DNA from: Thraustochytrium sp. TN22
Taxonomy: Eukaryota > Sar > Bigyra > Thraustochytrida > Thraustochytriidae
Reading direction: 5' to 3'
NCBI GenBank assembly: GCA_013306675.1
Contig: JABLUY010000210.1
Span: 1 to 64,000 of the forward strand
DNA length: 64,000 nt
Part shown: positions 1 to 9,640 of the stretch, piece by piece
Numbering within the stretch: position 1 is the first letter of the stretch
Layout of the letters: each line of letters starts with the position of its first letter
The notes under the pieces: generated by a model
Seen by the model: only the letters and a program-made list of their open reading frames with translations
What the model was told of the DNA's origin: nothing
Databases searched by the model: none
Translations under genes and position numbers: made by a program

Positions 1-739
1 CGCCGCACATGAGCGCGTGCGTGATGCCGCGGTGCGTCATGACCACGCCCTTGGGATGGCCCGTCGTGCCGGACGTGTACATGACCATGACGTTGTCATC
101 CTTGTCCGCCGTGAAGGGCGGCATCGCCTCGCCCATGTGTTTTTGCACGGCCGCATCGTACGAGGACACCTTGGCGTGCGGCTTGAGCTTGTCCGCGCCC
201 GGCCCGCTCAGCACCAGGACCTTCTCCAGCCCGGCCAGCTTGTCCAGCAGCGGCTCCGTGTCCATGTACCGCTCCACGTCGCAAATCATCACCTTGGTCT
301 GCGAGTTCTCCAGGCCGTACTCCAGCTCCTGCGTCTTCCAGTACGAGTTCATCGGCACGGCCGCGGCGCCCACACTCGTGATGGCGATGAGCGCCACGCA
401 GTACTCGAGCCGGTTCTTGGAGCACACCGTCACGCGGTCGCCGTTGCGCACGCCAAAGTCCTTCACCAGCGCGTTGCCCAGCGCCGCCGCCAGCTCGAAC
501 GTCTGCCCAAACGTCAGCCGCTTGCCCTCAAACACCAAGAAGTCGTTGCCCAGCACGCCCTTGGCCTCGGGGATCTTGTACAGGTCCGGCAGCACCTGCG
601 GCGCGTTGGGGAACACCTTCACCTTGAAGCCCGCATGGTGCGGCGCGTGGTTCTCCTTGAACTTGATCACCTCCTCGCGCACCTCCAGCTCCGTGCCCGG
701 CAGCAGCACCAGCTTCTCCGCCTCCTCCAGCAGTCCCAT
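1..739 (-). CDS. Acyl-CoA synthetase (AMP-forming), N-terminal part, cut by window edge
   Basis: The frame reads from an ATG at 739 to base 1 without a stop, so the C-terminal half lies outside the window. The first residues (MGLLEEAEKLVLLPG) align with the N-termini of the three complete paralogues in this window. The adenylate-forming P-loop motif YTSGTTGHPKG is present near residues 228-238. Family knowledge: ATP-dependent conversion of a carboxylic acid, probably a fatty acid, to its acyl-CoA through an acyl-AMP. The missing C-terminus means that the peroxisomal tail seen in its neighbours cannot be checked. It is followed on the same strand by a second copy, which suggests tandem duplication. 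Confidence 0.9.
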   Translation of the reverse strand, partial: MGLLEEAEKLVLLPGTELEVREEVIKFKENHAPHHAGFKVKVFPNAPQVLPDLYKIPEAKGVLGNDFLVFEGKRLTFGQTFELAAALGNALVKDFGVRNGDRVTVCSKNRLEYCVALIAITSVGAAAVPMNSYWKTQELEYGLENSQTKVMICDVERYMDTEPLLDKLAGLEKVLVLSGPGADKLKPHAKVSSYDAAVQKHMGEAMPPFTADKDDNVMVMYTSGTTGHPKGVVMTHRGITHALMCG

Positions 740-1547
740 CTTTCCGAGTCCGTGTGCGCGCCGCGAGCAAGGAGGGCAAGCGACCTGACGGTTTGCGGCA
801 AGCGAGGAGTCCTGCTCGAGCCCCGTGCGTGCGTCGCGCCACACGTTGGCGCTTTGCCGCTGCAGCCCGCTGCGCCGCAGGACTTCGACCTCTGACCGCC
901 CGCAGCCGCAGCCCGGCCGTCGCAAACCTCGGCGTCGCGCACGGCTCACGCCTGCCTTCGCACCCGCCGCGCAGACATCGTCCGACCAACCGCACGGGTT
1001 CCTGACTTGCGGTGCGCGGGCGTGCGCGCGATCACCGACACGACACGCGCCAAGAGCGGCTTGGCGGCGCTTGGCGCGCTTGACGTACAGCCCAACAACG
1101 CAGCCGGGCCAACGCAGGCCGCAGCAACCTTTGCAAACTTGACGGGCGCCAAAGCGCGCCAGAGCGCGGCGTAACTATCTGGGTCCAAGGCGGTCCAAGC
1201 TTCTCTCTGCGCGCGGCTTTGAGCGGCTTTGCGGCGGCAACCGGGTTCTGACTGTGATGAGCATGGATCGGGGCTTGCACTGGCGGAGTAGGAAGGGCAA
1301 CCTGAAGTTGAGTCGAGGCGCCGCGCTTTGCTTGGGAAGCCTTGTGAGAGAGAGCTTGGGAGAGAGACTGGGAGGGCATGCGCGAGCGAGCGGGACGAGC
1401 AGACTCGATGTCTTCTCGCCTTGGCTCGCTCGGTGTCTCGTGCGTGTCTCAAATCGAACAAACAAATCGAATCGAATCGAACCGCGCCAGGCTCGTTCGT
1501 GGTCTGAGCACGTTTGTTCTTCTTGCAGTTCGTTATTGACAACTCAT
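740..1547. other. Intergenic, no gene seen
   Basis: This holds the 5' flank of the first acyl-CoA synthetase and the 3' flank of the second, both on the minus strand. An AT-richer stretch near 1440-1555 (many aatcg/acaaa words) lies just beyond the stop of the second gene and may be its 3' UTR. Open frames here are short and look like chance GC-rich frames. Confidence 0.5.
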
Positions 1548-3344
1548 TCAAAGCTTTGCGCGAGGCTTCTGCTGCTCGGAGAGCAAGTTCTGCTTCTCGA
1601 TCATGTCGCGAATCTCGCGCTTGACGATCTTGCCGGTGGGACCGCGAGGGAGCGGCTCGGGCCAGAGGTAGAGGTGCGTGGGCTGCTCGAACTTGCCGAG
1701 GTCATCACAGTGAGAGAGAATACTGTCGAGGTCGACGCGCGCCCCGGGCTTGGGAAAGACCACAACGCCAACCTCCTCGCCAAGCGTCTTGTGCGGCACC
1801 GGGATGGCGGCCACCTCGGACACGCCCGGGTCGAGGTAGACGGCGTTCTCCACGGTGACGCAGGAAATGTTCTCGCCGCCACGGATGATGATCTCCTTGG
1901 TGCGGCCACCCAGATGCAAGTAGCCGTCCTCATCGAGGTGGCCCACGTCGCCCGTGCGCAGCCAGCCGTCACGCGTGACGGCCTCGGCCGTGGCCTTGGG
2001 GTTGCGCCAGTACTCCTTGAGAATGCCGGCACTGCGCACCATGACGCCGCCCTTGGTGCCCGGCGGCACGGGCTGGTCGTTCTCGTCCCAAATGGCGAGT
2101 TCCACGGAGGGCGCGGCGTGGCCTGTGCTCGTGGGCCGCGAGCGGTAGGCCTCGCCGTCCGTAACGGCAGCTACGGCGTTGGTCTCGGTCATACCGTAGC
2201 CCTGGTGCGGCGAGGCGCGCTTGAACTTCTTGCTCATGTCGCCCAGCATGGTGCTGGGCGGCGCGGCGCCGCCACCGCCCACGACCTCAAAGGAGCTCGT
2301 GTCGTACTTGTCAAAGTTCGGGTGGTTCATCATGTCCAGCACCATGGTTGGCACGCCCGTGAAGTTGGTGATGCGCTCGCGCTCCACGAGCTGCAGCGCG
2401 CGCTCCGGCTCCCACTTGCTCATCATGACCACCTTGCGACACGCGATGATGGACGCGATCACCACCGCGTGCATGCCGGTGGCGTGGAAGAGCGGCACGT
2501 TCAGGAGCACGGCCTTCTTCGGGTTCGCGCTCGCAGGCGCCGCCTCGCCGCGCGCCTCCGCCAGGGCACGGTCCAATGCCTTGTGCGCAGCGCCCGCCGT
2601 CAGTGCGTGTGCAATGCCGCGGTGCGTCAGCACCACGCCCTTGGGGTGGCCCGTCGTCCCGGACGTGTACATGATGAGCGCGTTGCCGTCCTTGCCCGCC
2701 GTGAACGGCGGCATGGGGGCGCCCGCGTGCCGACGCACCACCGCGTCGTAGTCCGCCCGCTTCGCGTGCGCCGCCGCCTCCGCCGCACCCGGCCCGCTCA
2801 GCAGCAGCACGCGCTCCACGCACCGCGCCTCGTCGAGCACCGGCAGCAGAAGCTTGTACCGGTCCGCATCGCAGATCACCACCTTGCTGCCCGAGTTCTC
2901 CAGTCCGTATAGCAGCTCCTTGGGCTTCCACCACGAGTTCATCGGCACGCACGTCGCGCCCACGCTCGTGATGGCCACCATCGCCACCACGTACTCATTC
3001 CGGTTCTTGGACACCACCGTCACGCGGTCACCCGTGCGCACACCGTACTCCTCCACCAGCGCCGCGCCCAGCGCCGCCGCCTGCGCGAACGCCTCGCGGA
3101 AGGTCAGCCGCTCGTCCTCGAAGACCAAAAATTCCTCGTCCGCAGCGCCCTTTTGCATCGGCAGCGCGAAGATGTCCACCAGCGACTGCGGCGCGTTCGG
3201 GAACACCTTCGCGCGGTACCCCTCGTGATGGGGCGACGTCCTGTCCGGGAACGCGATCACCTCCTCGCGCATCTCCAGCAGCGACCCGGGCGCGAACACC
3301 TTTTTCGAGACCCGCTCCACCAGTTGCCCGTAGCTCTCCGTCAT
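1548..3344 (-). CDS. Acyl-CoA synthetase, predicted peroxisomal (PTS1 AKL)
   Basis: This is a 598-residue adenylate-forming enzyme. I start it at the ATG at 3344 (MTESYGQLVERV), because the longer frame begins at a TTG and the paralogues start at the equivalent place. Visible motifs are YTSGTTGHPKGVVLTH (residues 226-241), GYGMTE, the TGD motif, GRTKEIIIRGGENIS and a C-terminal PTGKIVKRE with the catalytic lysine. The protein ends RAKL; AKL is a recognised type-1 peroxisomal targeting tripeptide. Inferred role: activation of fatty or related acids for peroxisomal beta-oxidation. Chain-length preference cannot be read from the sequence. All core motifs are intact, so it is probably active. Confidence 0.95.
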   Translation of the reverse strand: MTESYGQLVERVSKKVFAPGSLLEMREEVIAFPDRTSPHHEGYRAKVFPNAPQSLVDIFALPMQKGAADEEFLVFEDERLTFREAFAQAAALGAALVEEYGVRTGDRVTVVSKNRNEYVVAMVAITSVGATCVPMNSWWKPKELLYGLENSGSKVVICDADRYKLLLPVLDEARCVERVLLLSGPGAAEAAAHAKRADYDAVVRRHAGAPMPPFTAGKDGNALIMYTSGTTGHPKGVVLTHRGIAHALTAGAAHKALDRALAEARGEAAPASANPKKAVLLNVPLFHATGMHAVVIASIIACRKVVMMSKWEPERALQLVERERITNFTGVPTMVLDMMNHPNFDKYDTSSFEVVGGGGAAPPSTMLGDMSKKFKRASPHQGYGMTETNAVAAVTDGEAYRSRPTSTGHAAPSVELAIWDENDQPVPPGTKGGVMVRSAGILKEYWRNPKATAEAVTRDGWLRTGDVGHLDEDGYLHLGGRTKEIIIRGGENISCVTVENAVYLDPGVSEVAAIPVPHKTLGEEVGVVVFPKPGARVDLDSILSHCDDLGKFEQPTHLYLWPEPLPRGPTGKIVKREIRDMIEKQNLLSEQQKPRAKL

Positions 3345-4997
3345 CTTGTCCCTTCCCGCGACAGACGCAAAGAAACAACGCCAGTCGCGACCGAGCTTCT
3401 GCCAACCCAAGGCCGCGCCACGCCAGCTACGTGCTTGCTAGCTCGCACGAATGCACTGCCTGCTGGTCGTCTTGCCCCTGCCTGGCGGCTCGCTCGCTGC
3501 AGGTGGGCGGGCGTGTGCAAAGCAGTTCGTGGTCTGCCCGGCGCGCTTGCGACCACGGCCCTGCCGCGCGCGATCTTCGAACCTCTGAGTCAGCTCCAGT
3601 GGCGCCACCAACGCGCTGCGCAGTCTAGCCGAGGTAGTAGAACTATCATGTGCATTCCGAGTCATGCTCGTCCGCCAGGTCCTCGCCGCCGTGCCGCCCT
3701 CGCTCGTGCTCGTCGGGTCCAACTCGCTGCGCGCCCTGTCGGACCAGGCGGCGGCTCCTGGTCCGCCACCCTGGCCTCCGAGTCGTCCCGCGTGCGCAGG
3801 TCCGCTCGCCGCCGCCGCCGTGCAGCCTACCTCGGCGGCGTCCGAGTCCGAGCCTGTCGGAGGCGTCGCGCGCGCGAAGTTCGCGCGACTCAGAGTTCAA
3901 GTTGGGCGACTCAGTCAGGAACTCCAGCTCGCGCACGAACCGCACGAAGCGCCACGAACATGCTCAGGCCGCCAGTGTGAGGAACTTGAACTTGATCAGC
4001 TGTGAGCAGCTAGCTGTGAGGTCGGGTCCGAGTCGTCCTGGCCGGTCCGGGCGGAGGCGGCCGGAGGCGGGCGGAGGCGGCTCGACCGCGGCACATTGGC
4101 ACTGGTGCCACGTGCAGCCGTCACTGATCACGGTCGCCTCCCAGTGGCAGGACTCGGAGGTGCGGCGGCGGCGCCATGGGTCAGAAGCGACCGGCCCTTG
4201 AAGCGCCGTGACTCAGACTTGGGACTTGGAATCGGATTTGGACTCGGACTCGGACGCGAGCGTCATGGTGACGCGGTCCTAGGCCGCGCATTTCGCTGCA
4301 GTGGGTGGGCTGTGGTCGTGGGAGGCCCAGCCACTGCCGCGCGTGGAGATAGATGCTCGAGCACCTTGCTCATGATCAGAGACAATGGAAGACGTGCGTC
4401 CCAACACTATACCTGGCACGAGAACGGCGCACGAGGCGCTGCAAGCAAGGCCAACCCGAGTCAACAAAGTGTTTGCGACAAGCTGGTGAAGAGAGAGACG
4501 CTCGCGGAGCTCACGTTCGCTATGCTTCTTGAGAGTCCAACGCTAAGCTCCGCGTCTCCAGTCAGTGTACGAGCCAGCATTTGCTTGGAGCGTGGCAGCC
4601 GCATCTGGATCAGAGCTAAGGGACCCTGGCGCCCTGACACCCGTGGCTTTGGTTCAAGTCTTGTTTGCAGAAGCCAGCTACGGACCACCAAGAGAAAGTC
4701 TGGCTCATTCGCAGCAGTTCATGGTCCGCTTGTCCTGACGCCCGTGGCTCAGGGTTCAAGTCTTGTTTGCGGAAGCCAGCTACGGACCAGCAAGAGAAAG
4801 TCTGGCTCATGTCACATCAGGTCATGGTCTGCTTGTCCTGACACCCATGGCTCAGGCTTCAAGTCTCGTTTGCGGAAGCCAGCTACGGACCAGCAAGAGA
4901 AAGTCTGGCTCATGTCGCAGCAGTTCATGGTCCGTATGTCCTTCCATAATCAGGATTTTCGTCACCGCACTGTGAGCTGGCTTTCTGTCGCTCGCAG
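3345..4997. other. Intergenic, no gene supported; contains a 102-bp tandem repeat
   Basis: This lies between the start of the second acyl-CoA synthetase and the stop of the WRKY19-like gene, both on the minus strand. Several open frames cross it but none shows a domain or consistent codon pattern. The main structure is the tandem repeat at about 4630-4940, listed separately. The rest is GC-rich single-copy DNA. Confidence 0.5.
4630..4940. repeat. About 102-bp tandem repeat, three copies
   Basis: The word ttcaagtct(t/c)gtttgc recurs at 4653, 4755 and 4858, giving a 102-103 bp period. Copies share the core gaagccagctacggaccancaagagaaagtctggctca. The unit sits 60-370 bp past the 3' end of the WRKY19-like gene. 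A 102-bp unit keeps frame, but copy spacing is not strictly 102 and no product is recognisable, so I treat it as a minisatellite. Confidence 0.85.
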
Positions 4998-6039
4998 TCA
5001 CGAAGTTCCAGCCACCGGACCCCGGAAGCAATCGGCCGGATCACAGCGCTTGCCGCCACCGTGTGCAAAACACAGCTGAAGACTGCCACTCCTGGCCCCC
5101 TTGCCACAATTCGGATATTTGCAGCGCCTCCCACCCCCATGAGAAATGCAAAAGGGGCCTCCACCGCACGGAGCTAACCTGCCGCAGCCTGCGTATTGGC
5201 AGCGCCGGCCGCCTCCATGCGCGCCGCACAACGAAGGGTCTCCGGCCATGGCGCCCTTGCAGCAGCCAACGTGCTGGCAGCGTCGGCCGCCTCCATGCGC
5301 GATGCAAAAGGGAAAGCCAACCTTTATGGCGCCTTTGTTGCAGCCTTCATGCTCGCAGGGCCGTCTGCCATCGCGCCTGGGGCGCAGAGTACGGCGGCCA
5401 TCCACGGCGGCGCTCTTTTCGCTTTCTGCATGCTGGCAATCGCGCCCGCTGGCACGCGCCTTGGAGCAGACAGCTCCACATGCCTTGCTACAGACGTCAG
5501 GCTTGCTACCCCGCCTGGCTCTGTGCGCGCTGCAGAGCCGGTTACCGTGTTGGACGATTGCGTCGCAGCCCGCTTGGCGGCAACGTCGCCCAAATGCATG
5601 CATCACGCAGAGCCCCTTCAATGCGACGGACCTGATGCACCCAGGCGACCTGCATCCCTTTGCAGACGGAGCTGGCGCCCTTCGACTTTGTCCGCTTGCA
5701 GTCTCTGCGCCCGTCGTCAACCTTGCATCGTCTACCGCTGCCAGCTCATCCATCTTGACGACATCGTTGTCCGGCACGCTGTACCACAGAGAGGCGTCCT
5801 GCTCAATATCGACAAAGTGCTCCGGCAGCTCGAACTTCATCGCGGGCATCTCCACGTCGATGCGCCTCACTTTGCCGCGGGGCCCAGATTCGGCCGAGCC
5901 TTCCTCCGGTGTCTTGCGCTTGCCCGTCCTCACGTGCGGGTTTGCGCAACTGCCGGTAGCGACCTCAGGTAGCGCGGATGTAGGGCCGCATCCGGCAACA
6001 CGTCCCGTCCTCGAGCGCGGCGAGTCCTGGGCGTTAGCA

Positions 6040-6071
<32 letters not shown>

Positions 6072-6248
6072 TTCGAGGACGATCACCTCGACCTCGGCCT
6101 CGTCCTCATGAGGCCCGTATGGAGCGTGTAGCATCGTGGCGCCCCTCGTTGCCTGCTGGTCGCTGCGCGACTGGCGTGCGGCCGCCGCCTCGTCCTCCGC
6201 CTGGCGCCTGCGCGTGCGCAGCCAGGCCACGAGGCCGCGTGGCGCCAT
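4998..6248 (-). CDS. WRKY19-like zinc-knuckle repeat protein
   Basis: A 416-residue protein with an ATG at 6248. The N-terminal third is charged, with an 11-residue aspartate run (encoded by a GTC/GAC microsatellite near 6040-6072) and basic KRK/KVRR patches suggestive of nuclear import. The C-terminal half carries about seven to eight Cys/His units of the form RRCQxxGCxKGAxxGxPxCxxHGGG (for example RRCQHVGCCKGAMAG). This repeat is known from proteins annotated WRKY transcription factor 19-like in plants, oomycetes and other protists. There is no WRKY domain here. The likely role is zinc-dependent nucleic-acid or protein binding in the nucleus. It lies inside the acyl-CoA synthetase cluster, but nothing shows that it regulates those genes. 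Confidence 0.85.
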
Positions 6249-6636
6249 CTCGCCTCGCAGTGTCGCGGTGCGCGTAGCGCGCGTGTCGCTCGCCTCGCCT
6301 CGCCTCGCGTCGCGTCGCGTCGCCTCGCCTCGCCCCGCGTCGCCTCGCGTCGCGTCGCCTCGCGCGCAGTGCCTGCCCGGCCGGTGCTGGCCGCCGCGCC
6401 GCGCCGCGACTGCCGCGTCGCGCCGCGTGGCCTCGTGATTGCGGTCTGCAGGTCAGGCTGCCCGCGTCGATTTTTCCCATGGGCGCCCGACGCTCCGAGT
6501 CGGGTCGAGCCCAGAGAAGCAACGAAGTCGAATCGCGAAGGCTAAGTTAGTTATTTCTGTGCGCGCGTGGCGTTACTACTTTACTGCTGGCAAGGCGGCC
6601 CCTCTCCACTGTGCGCGCGGCGGGCAGAGGACGACA
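6249..6636. other. Intergenic with CGCCT/CGCGT pentanucleotide ladder
   Basis: This is upstream of the WRKY19-like gene and downstream of the third acyl-CoA synthetase. Bases of about 6288-6365 are an imperfect ladder of cgcct/cgcgt units, 40 bases 5' of the ATG at 6248. No gene is seen. Confidence 0.5.
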
Positions 6637-8484
6637 TCAGAGCTTGGCCTGCGGGCGCTTCTGCTGCTCGGAGAGGACGTTCTGCTTGGCGATAATGTCG
6701 CGGATGTCGCGCTTCTGGATCTTGCCGGTGGCGCCTTTGGGGAGGGGGTCGCGCCAGAGGTAGAGATGGGTGGGCAGCTCGAACTTGGCGAGGTCACCGC
6801 AGCCGTGGCGCACGTCCTCGAGGGTCATGTTCTCGAAGCCAGGCTTCGGGTACACGACAATGCCGACCTCCTCGCCGAGGGTTTCGTGGGGGACGGGGAT
6901 GGCAGCGGCCTCGGCGACGCCCGGGTGCTGGTAGACGGCGTCCTCGACGGTCACGCAGGAGATGTTCTCACCGCCGCGGATGATGATCTCCTTGGTGCGG
7001 CCGCCAATGTAGAGATAGCCGTCCTCGTCGAGGTGGCCGACGTCGCCGGTGCGAAGCCAGCCGTCGCGCGTGACGGTGGCGGCCGTGGCTTCCGGGTTGC
7101 GCCAGTACTCCTTGAGAACGGAGGCACCGCGCAGCAGCACGTTGCCCTTGGTGCCGGCCGGAACGGGCTTGTCATCGTCGTCCCAGACGGCGACCTGGAT
7201 CGAGGGCACCGGGCGGCCGCAGCTCGTGGGCTTGGCGCGGTACGACTCGCCGTCATTCATGGTTCCAAAAGCGTTGGTCTCGGTCATGCCGTAGCCCTGG
7301 AGCGGCGAGGCCTTCTTGAACTTGGTGCCCATGGTCTTGAGCATGGAGCTGGGCGGCGCAGCGCCGCCGCCGCCCACCGCCTCAAAGGAGCTCGTGTCGT
7401 ACTTGTTAAAGTTCGGGTGGCTCATCATCTCCATCACCATGGTGGGCACGCCCGTGAAGTTGGTGATGCGCTCGCGCTCCACGAGCTGCAGCGCGCGTTC
7501 CGCGTCCCACTTGCTCAGCATGACGACCTTGCGGCACGCCAGGATGCTCGTCAACGAGACGGCGTGCAGGCCGGTTGCGTGGAAGAGAGGCACCGCCAAA
7601 AGGATGGCCTTACCGCCGCCCACGGTCTTGGGCTTGCTCGTGGCTGGCGCCGCCTTGGTCTTCTTGGGGGCGGTCGCGGCGCCAGCGCTCTTTTTCTTTT
7701 CCTCTGCGATGGCGCGCGTCAGCGCGCTATGCGCGCCTGCCGACGTCAAGGCGTGCGCCACGCTGCGGTGCGTCAGCACGACGCCCTTGGGGTGGCCCGT
7801 CGTGCCCGAAGTGTACATGATGATGGCGTTGTCGTCCTTGCTCCCCGGGAACGCCGGCATGCTCGCACCGGCGTGCCGCCGCACTGCCTCCTCGTACATG
7901 GTCATCTTCGCGTGCGGCCGCGCGCTGTCCGTGCCGGGCCCGCTCAGCAGCAACACGCGGTCCAGGCCGCTCAACGCGTCCAGGATAGGCTCCATCAGCG
8001 CGTAGCGCTCCAAGTCACAAATGACCACCTTGGAGCCCGAGTTGTCCAGGCCATACTGCAGCTCCTTGGTCTTCCACCACGAGTTCATGGGCACGGCCGT
8101 GGCGCCCACGCTCGTGATGGCCACAAAGGCCACGAGGTACTCGTTGCGGTTCTTGGACACGATCGTCACGCGGTCGCCCCGCTGCACGCCATAGTCCTCC
8201 ACCAGCGCGGCGCCCAGGGCCGCCGCCTGCTCGAACGCCTGCCTGAAGGTGAGGCGATCATCCTCGTAGACCAGGAACTCCTCGTCCAGCGCGCCGCGCG
8301 TGCGGGGCACCGCGAAGATGTCCAGCAGCGTCTGCGGCCCGTTCGGGAACACCTGCACCTTGACGCCCTCGTGGTGCGGCGTGCTGCCCCCGGGAAAGGC
8401 GATCACCTCCTCGCGCAGCTCCAGCCGGGTCCCGGGCGCGAACACCTTGCGCATCGCCGCCTCGAGCGCCGCCGCATCTGCCAT
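6637..8484 (-). CDS. Acyl-CoA synthetase, predicted peroxisomal (PTS1 AKL)
   Basis: A 615-residue adenylate-forming enzyme with an ATG at 8484. It has YTSGTTGHPKGVVLTH, GYGMTE, TGD, GRTKEIIIRGGENIS and the C-terminal lysine motif ATGKIQKRD, and ends in AKL, a PTS1 tripeptide. A Lys/Ala/Thr-rich insert (EEKKKSAGAATAPKKTKAAP and following, around residues 267-295) separates it from its paralogues and probably forms a surface loop. Predicted role: ATP-dependent formation of acyl-CoA in peroxisomes. Its upstream region (8485-9640) is shared head-to-head with the fourth paralogue on the plus strand. Confidence 0.95.
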   Translation of the reverse strand: MADAAALEAAMRKVFAPGTRLELREEVIAFPGGSTPHHEGVKVQVFPNGPQTLLDIFAVPRTRGALDEEFLVYEDDRLTFRQAFEQAAALGAALVEDYGVQRGDRVTIVSKNRNEYLVAFVAITSVGATAVPMNSWWKTKELQYGLDNSGSKVVICDLERYALMEPILDALSGLDRVLLLSGPGTDSARPHAKMTMYEEAVRRHAGASMPAFPGSKDDNAIIMYTSGTTGHPKGVVLTHRSVAHALTSAGAHSALTRAIAEEKKKSAGAATAPKKTKAAPATSKPKTVGGGKAILLAVPLFHATGLHAVSLTSILACRKVVMLSKWDAERALQLVERERITNFTGVPTMVMEMMSHPNFNKYDTSSFEAVGGGGAAPPSSMLKTMGTKFKKASPLQGYGMTETNAFGTMNDGESYRAKPTSCGRPVPSIQVAVWDDDDKPVPAGTKGNVLLRGASVLKEYWRNPEATAATVTRDGWLRTGDVGHLDEDGYLYIGGRTKEIIIRGGENISCVTVEDAVYQHPGVAEAAAIPVPHETLGEEVGIVVYPKPGFENMTLEDVRHGCGDLAKFELPTHLYLWRDPLPKGATGKIQKRDIRDIIAKQNVLSEQQKRPQAKL

Positions 8485-9640
8485 GGCTTCGCCGCTGCTG
8501 CTCGCGAGCCTTGCTAGCTAGACCTTTGCCAGTTTGCGAGCAGTGCCCTGCGTGCTTGGTGCTCTGCTGCGCAGCGCTAGCTAGCTAGAGGCGAGGCAAG
8601 GCAAGGCAAGGCAAGACAAGGCAAGGCACGAGGCAAGACAAGACAAGGCACATCTGGACCGTGAGTCCGCCCGACCCTTCCTTGCGGCGGACTCGACGCC
8701 CGGCGGTTCGGCGCCCCAGCGGACCCGCCCACAAATGCGCGGCGGCGCGGCAGGAGAGGGGGGGAGCGGAGCGGAGCGGAGCGGACTCGGAGCGGAGGGG
8801 AGGGGACTCACTGTCAGGCGAGGACGAGTGTGTGGCGGTGCTACGTTATTGCAGTGTCAGTGGTCGCACAATCCGTTCGCAAAGAGGCGCTGCAGTGCGT
8901 ACGCTTGAAGGCCTGGGCCTACTGCATGATCGGGCTGCGCAGCGTTCGTACTATACATTGTACAATACAATTAATATGCCCCATGCTCTCGCTCTCGCTC
9001 TCGCTCTCGCTCTCGCTCTCGCTCTCGCTCTCGCTCTCGCTCTCGCTCTCGCTCTCGCTCCCGCTCTCGCTCTCGCTCCTGCTCCTGCTCCCGCTCTCGC
9101 TCCATGTCCCGCTCCCGCTCTCGTTCTCGCTCTCGCTCTCGCTCCCGCTCCCGCTCTCGCCCTTGCTCTCATGTCGCTCGTTGTCGCTGGTTGTCGCTGG
9201 CTGCGGCGTTCGCTCCCCTCCTCGTGCTTCCGCCAGTCCACCCGAGCGCTCCAAATCTTCGATCTTTGTACGAGCCAAAGTTGCCAAACCACCCCAAGCC
9301 GGGGCTTGCTAGAGCTTGGCGTCGCAGCCGCGCAGTGGCCGTGGCGGGCCAAGGCTTGACACAGGCTTCGCGCAAAAGCATTGATCGCGCGGCAACTTGA
9401 CTCTGGCAATGGTCGATTGGCAACGTCCGATCCCCCCCTCACGCTCAGGCTCAGTCCCATCATCGGCTGCGGCGACGTCGCCTGCCCGTGCCAAAGCGCT
9501 CACTGCTCTGCACGCACTGCACTGACGGTGAAAGGCGTGGCGCGCGGCGCGTGGGCGCAGCAGGCCGGCAGAATCAAAGCTGGAACCGGCGCGGGTGACG
9601 GGCCGTCGCGGGATTGACAGTGAGACACCGAGCCGGCGAG
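8485..9640. other. Divergent intergenic region between two acyl-CoA synthetases, repeat-rich
   Basis: Both flanking genes read outward from here, so it should hold two promoters. It contains GCTAGCTAG words at 8513 and 8576, a ggcaa pentamer ladder (8589-8650), and a tctcgc hexamer ladder (8984-9180). TGAC(N)GTGA-like words occur at about 8813 (reverse), 9525 and 9615. The open frames across the hexamer ladder are repeat artefacts. Confidence 0.5.
8984..9180. repeat. (TCTCGC)n hexanucleotide repeat
   Basis: About 190 bases of ctctcg units, near perfect from 8988 to 9060 and then interspersed with ctcctg/ctcccg variants. It lies in the shared 5' region of two divergent acyl-CoA synthetase genes. 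Confidence 0.9.

Noticed and set aside
8951-9463. Arg/Ala- or Ser/Glu-rich proteins across the (TCTCGC)n array
   Set aside because: Low-complexity translation of a hexanucleotide repeat, without start or domain.
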